Source of the DNA: an uncultured Gemmatimonadota bacterium
GTDB taxonomy: Bacteria; Gemmatimonadota; Gemmatimonadetes; Longimicrobiales; Gaopeijiaceae
Direction of reading: 5' to 3'
Assembly: GCA_937136445.1 (NCBI GenBank)
Contig: CAKZOQ010000276.1
Location: 1 to 5,359, forward strand
DNA length: 5,359 nucleotides
Under the pieces are notes generated by a model. It ran no database searches. It was not told the origin of the DNA and was given only the letters and a program-made list of their open reading frames with translations. The translations under genes and the position numbers were made by a program. The stretch's first letter is position 1; every line of letters starts with the position of its first letter. This document shows positions 5,195-5,359 of the stretch, one piece after another.

Positions 5195-5359
5195 CTACGG
5201 ACGCGCCTTGGGCGTCTCCGTGGTGTAGGTGCCACAGGTGGGCGTTCCGCCCTCCATGGTCACCTGGATCTCATCGGCCGTGCAATTCCGATTGTCGTTG
5301 TGGTGGCAATCCGTAGCCGCGCACGAGGCGACTGCGGAGGCTCCGGCGGACGGCTGGCT
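5195..5359 (-). CDS. DUF1540 domain protein (partial, C-terminal end; runs off right edge)
   Basis: The last 54 residues of a small protein are visible, ending at the TAG at 5197-5195. They contain four cysteines in the pattern C-x4-C-x7-C-x15-C (visible residues 13, 18, 26 and 42) within CAATDCHHNDNRNCTADEI and TPTCGTY. This matches DUF1540, short Cys4 domains with a conserved 'C.A..I.V' core and a final C-x-T-aromatic, thought to bind metal. Such proteins are usually short and may carry one or two copies of the domain. Two histidines (19, 20) next to the second cysteine are also possible ligands. The Ala/Ser-rich stretch ahead of the first cysteine may be a linker from an earlier copy or the N-terminal region. 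The function of the family is unknown. A terminator follows, so it is not co-transcribed with the TPR gene. The start lies outside the window. Confidence 0.75.
   Translation of the reverse strand, partial: SQPSAGASAVASCAATDCHHNDNRNCTADEIQVTMEGGTPTCGTYTTETPKARP

Overview
The window is a strongly GC-rich stretch of bacterial chromosome, densely coding, with most third codon positions G or C. Two of its genes start with clear Shine-Dalgarno sequences next to GTG or ATG, one gene encodes a lipoprotein with a lipobox, and operon genes overlap or lie close together, all typical of bacteria. The phylum cannot be fixed from the sequence. A diderm, high-GC lineage would fit, but that is inference. No mobile element, CRISPR array, tRNA or rRNA was found.

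Positions 1-2651 (minus strand) hold a tight five-gene operon, read from right to left: a 6-pyruvoyl-tetrahydropterin synthase of the CxxxxxHGH type (ptpS-like), GTP cyclohydrolase I (folE), a short-chain dehydrogenase/reductase (SDR), a second and different member of the same pterin synthase family with the CxxxHGH motif of 6-carboxytetrahydropterin synthase (queD), and the start of a protein with a Trm112-like zinc ribbon that runs off the left edge. FolE makes 7,8-dihydroneopterin triphosphate from GTP, and both COG0720 enzymes use that compound. The PTPS would send it to 6-pyruvoyl-tetrahydropterin, which a sepiapterin-reductase-like SDR could reduce to tetrahydrobiopterin. QueD would send it towards 7-deazaguanines (queuosine). 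The cluster therefore looks like a branched pterin/deazapurine operon with a nearly complete candidate tetrahydrobiopterin route. This is the most interesting part of the window.

Positions 2798-3766 (plus strand) encode a lipoprotein with TPR-like repeats, transcribed divergently from the pterin operon. Positions 3767-4085 are a convergent intergenic region without a gene. It holds a strong hairpin, several complementary segments that could pair in alternative ways, AT-rich pockets and a G-quadruplex motif. Positions 4086-5081 (minus strand) encode a soluble TPR-like helical-repeat protein of unknown function, preceded by a promoter with a perfect TTGACA -35 box and a very short leader.

Positions 5195-5359 (minus strand) are the 3' end of a small cysteine-rich DUF1540-type protein, followed by a good hairpin terminator that separates it from the TPR gene.
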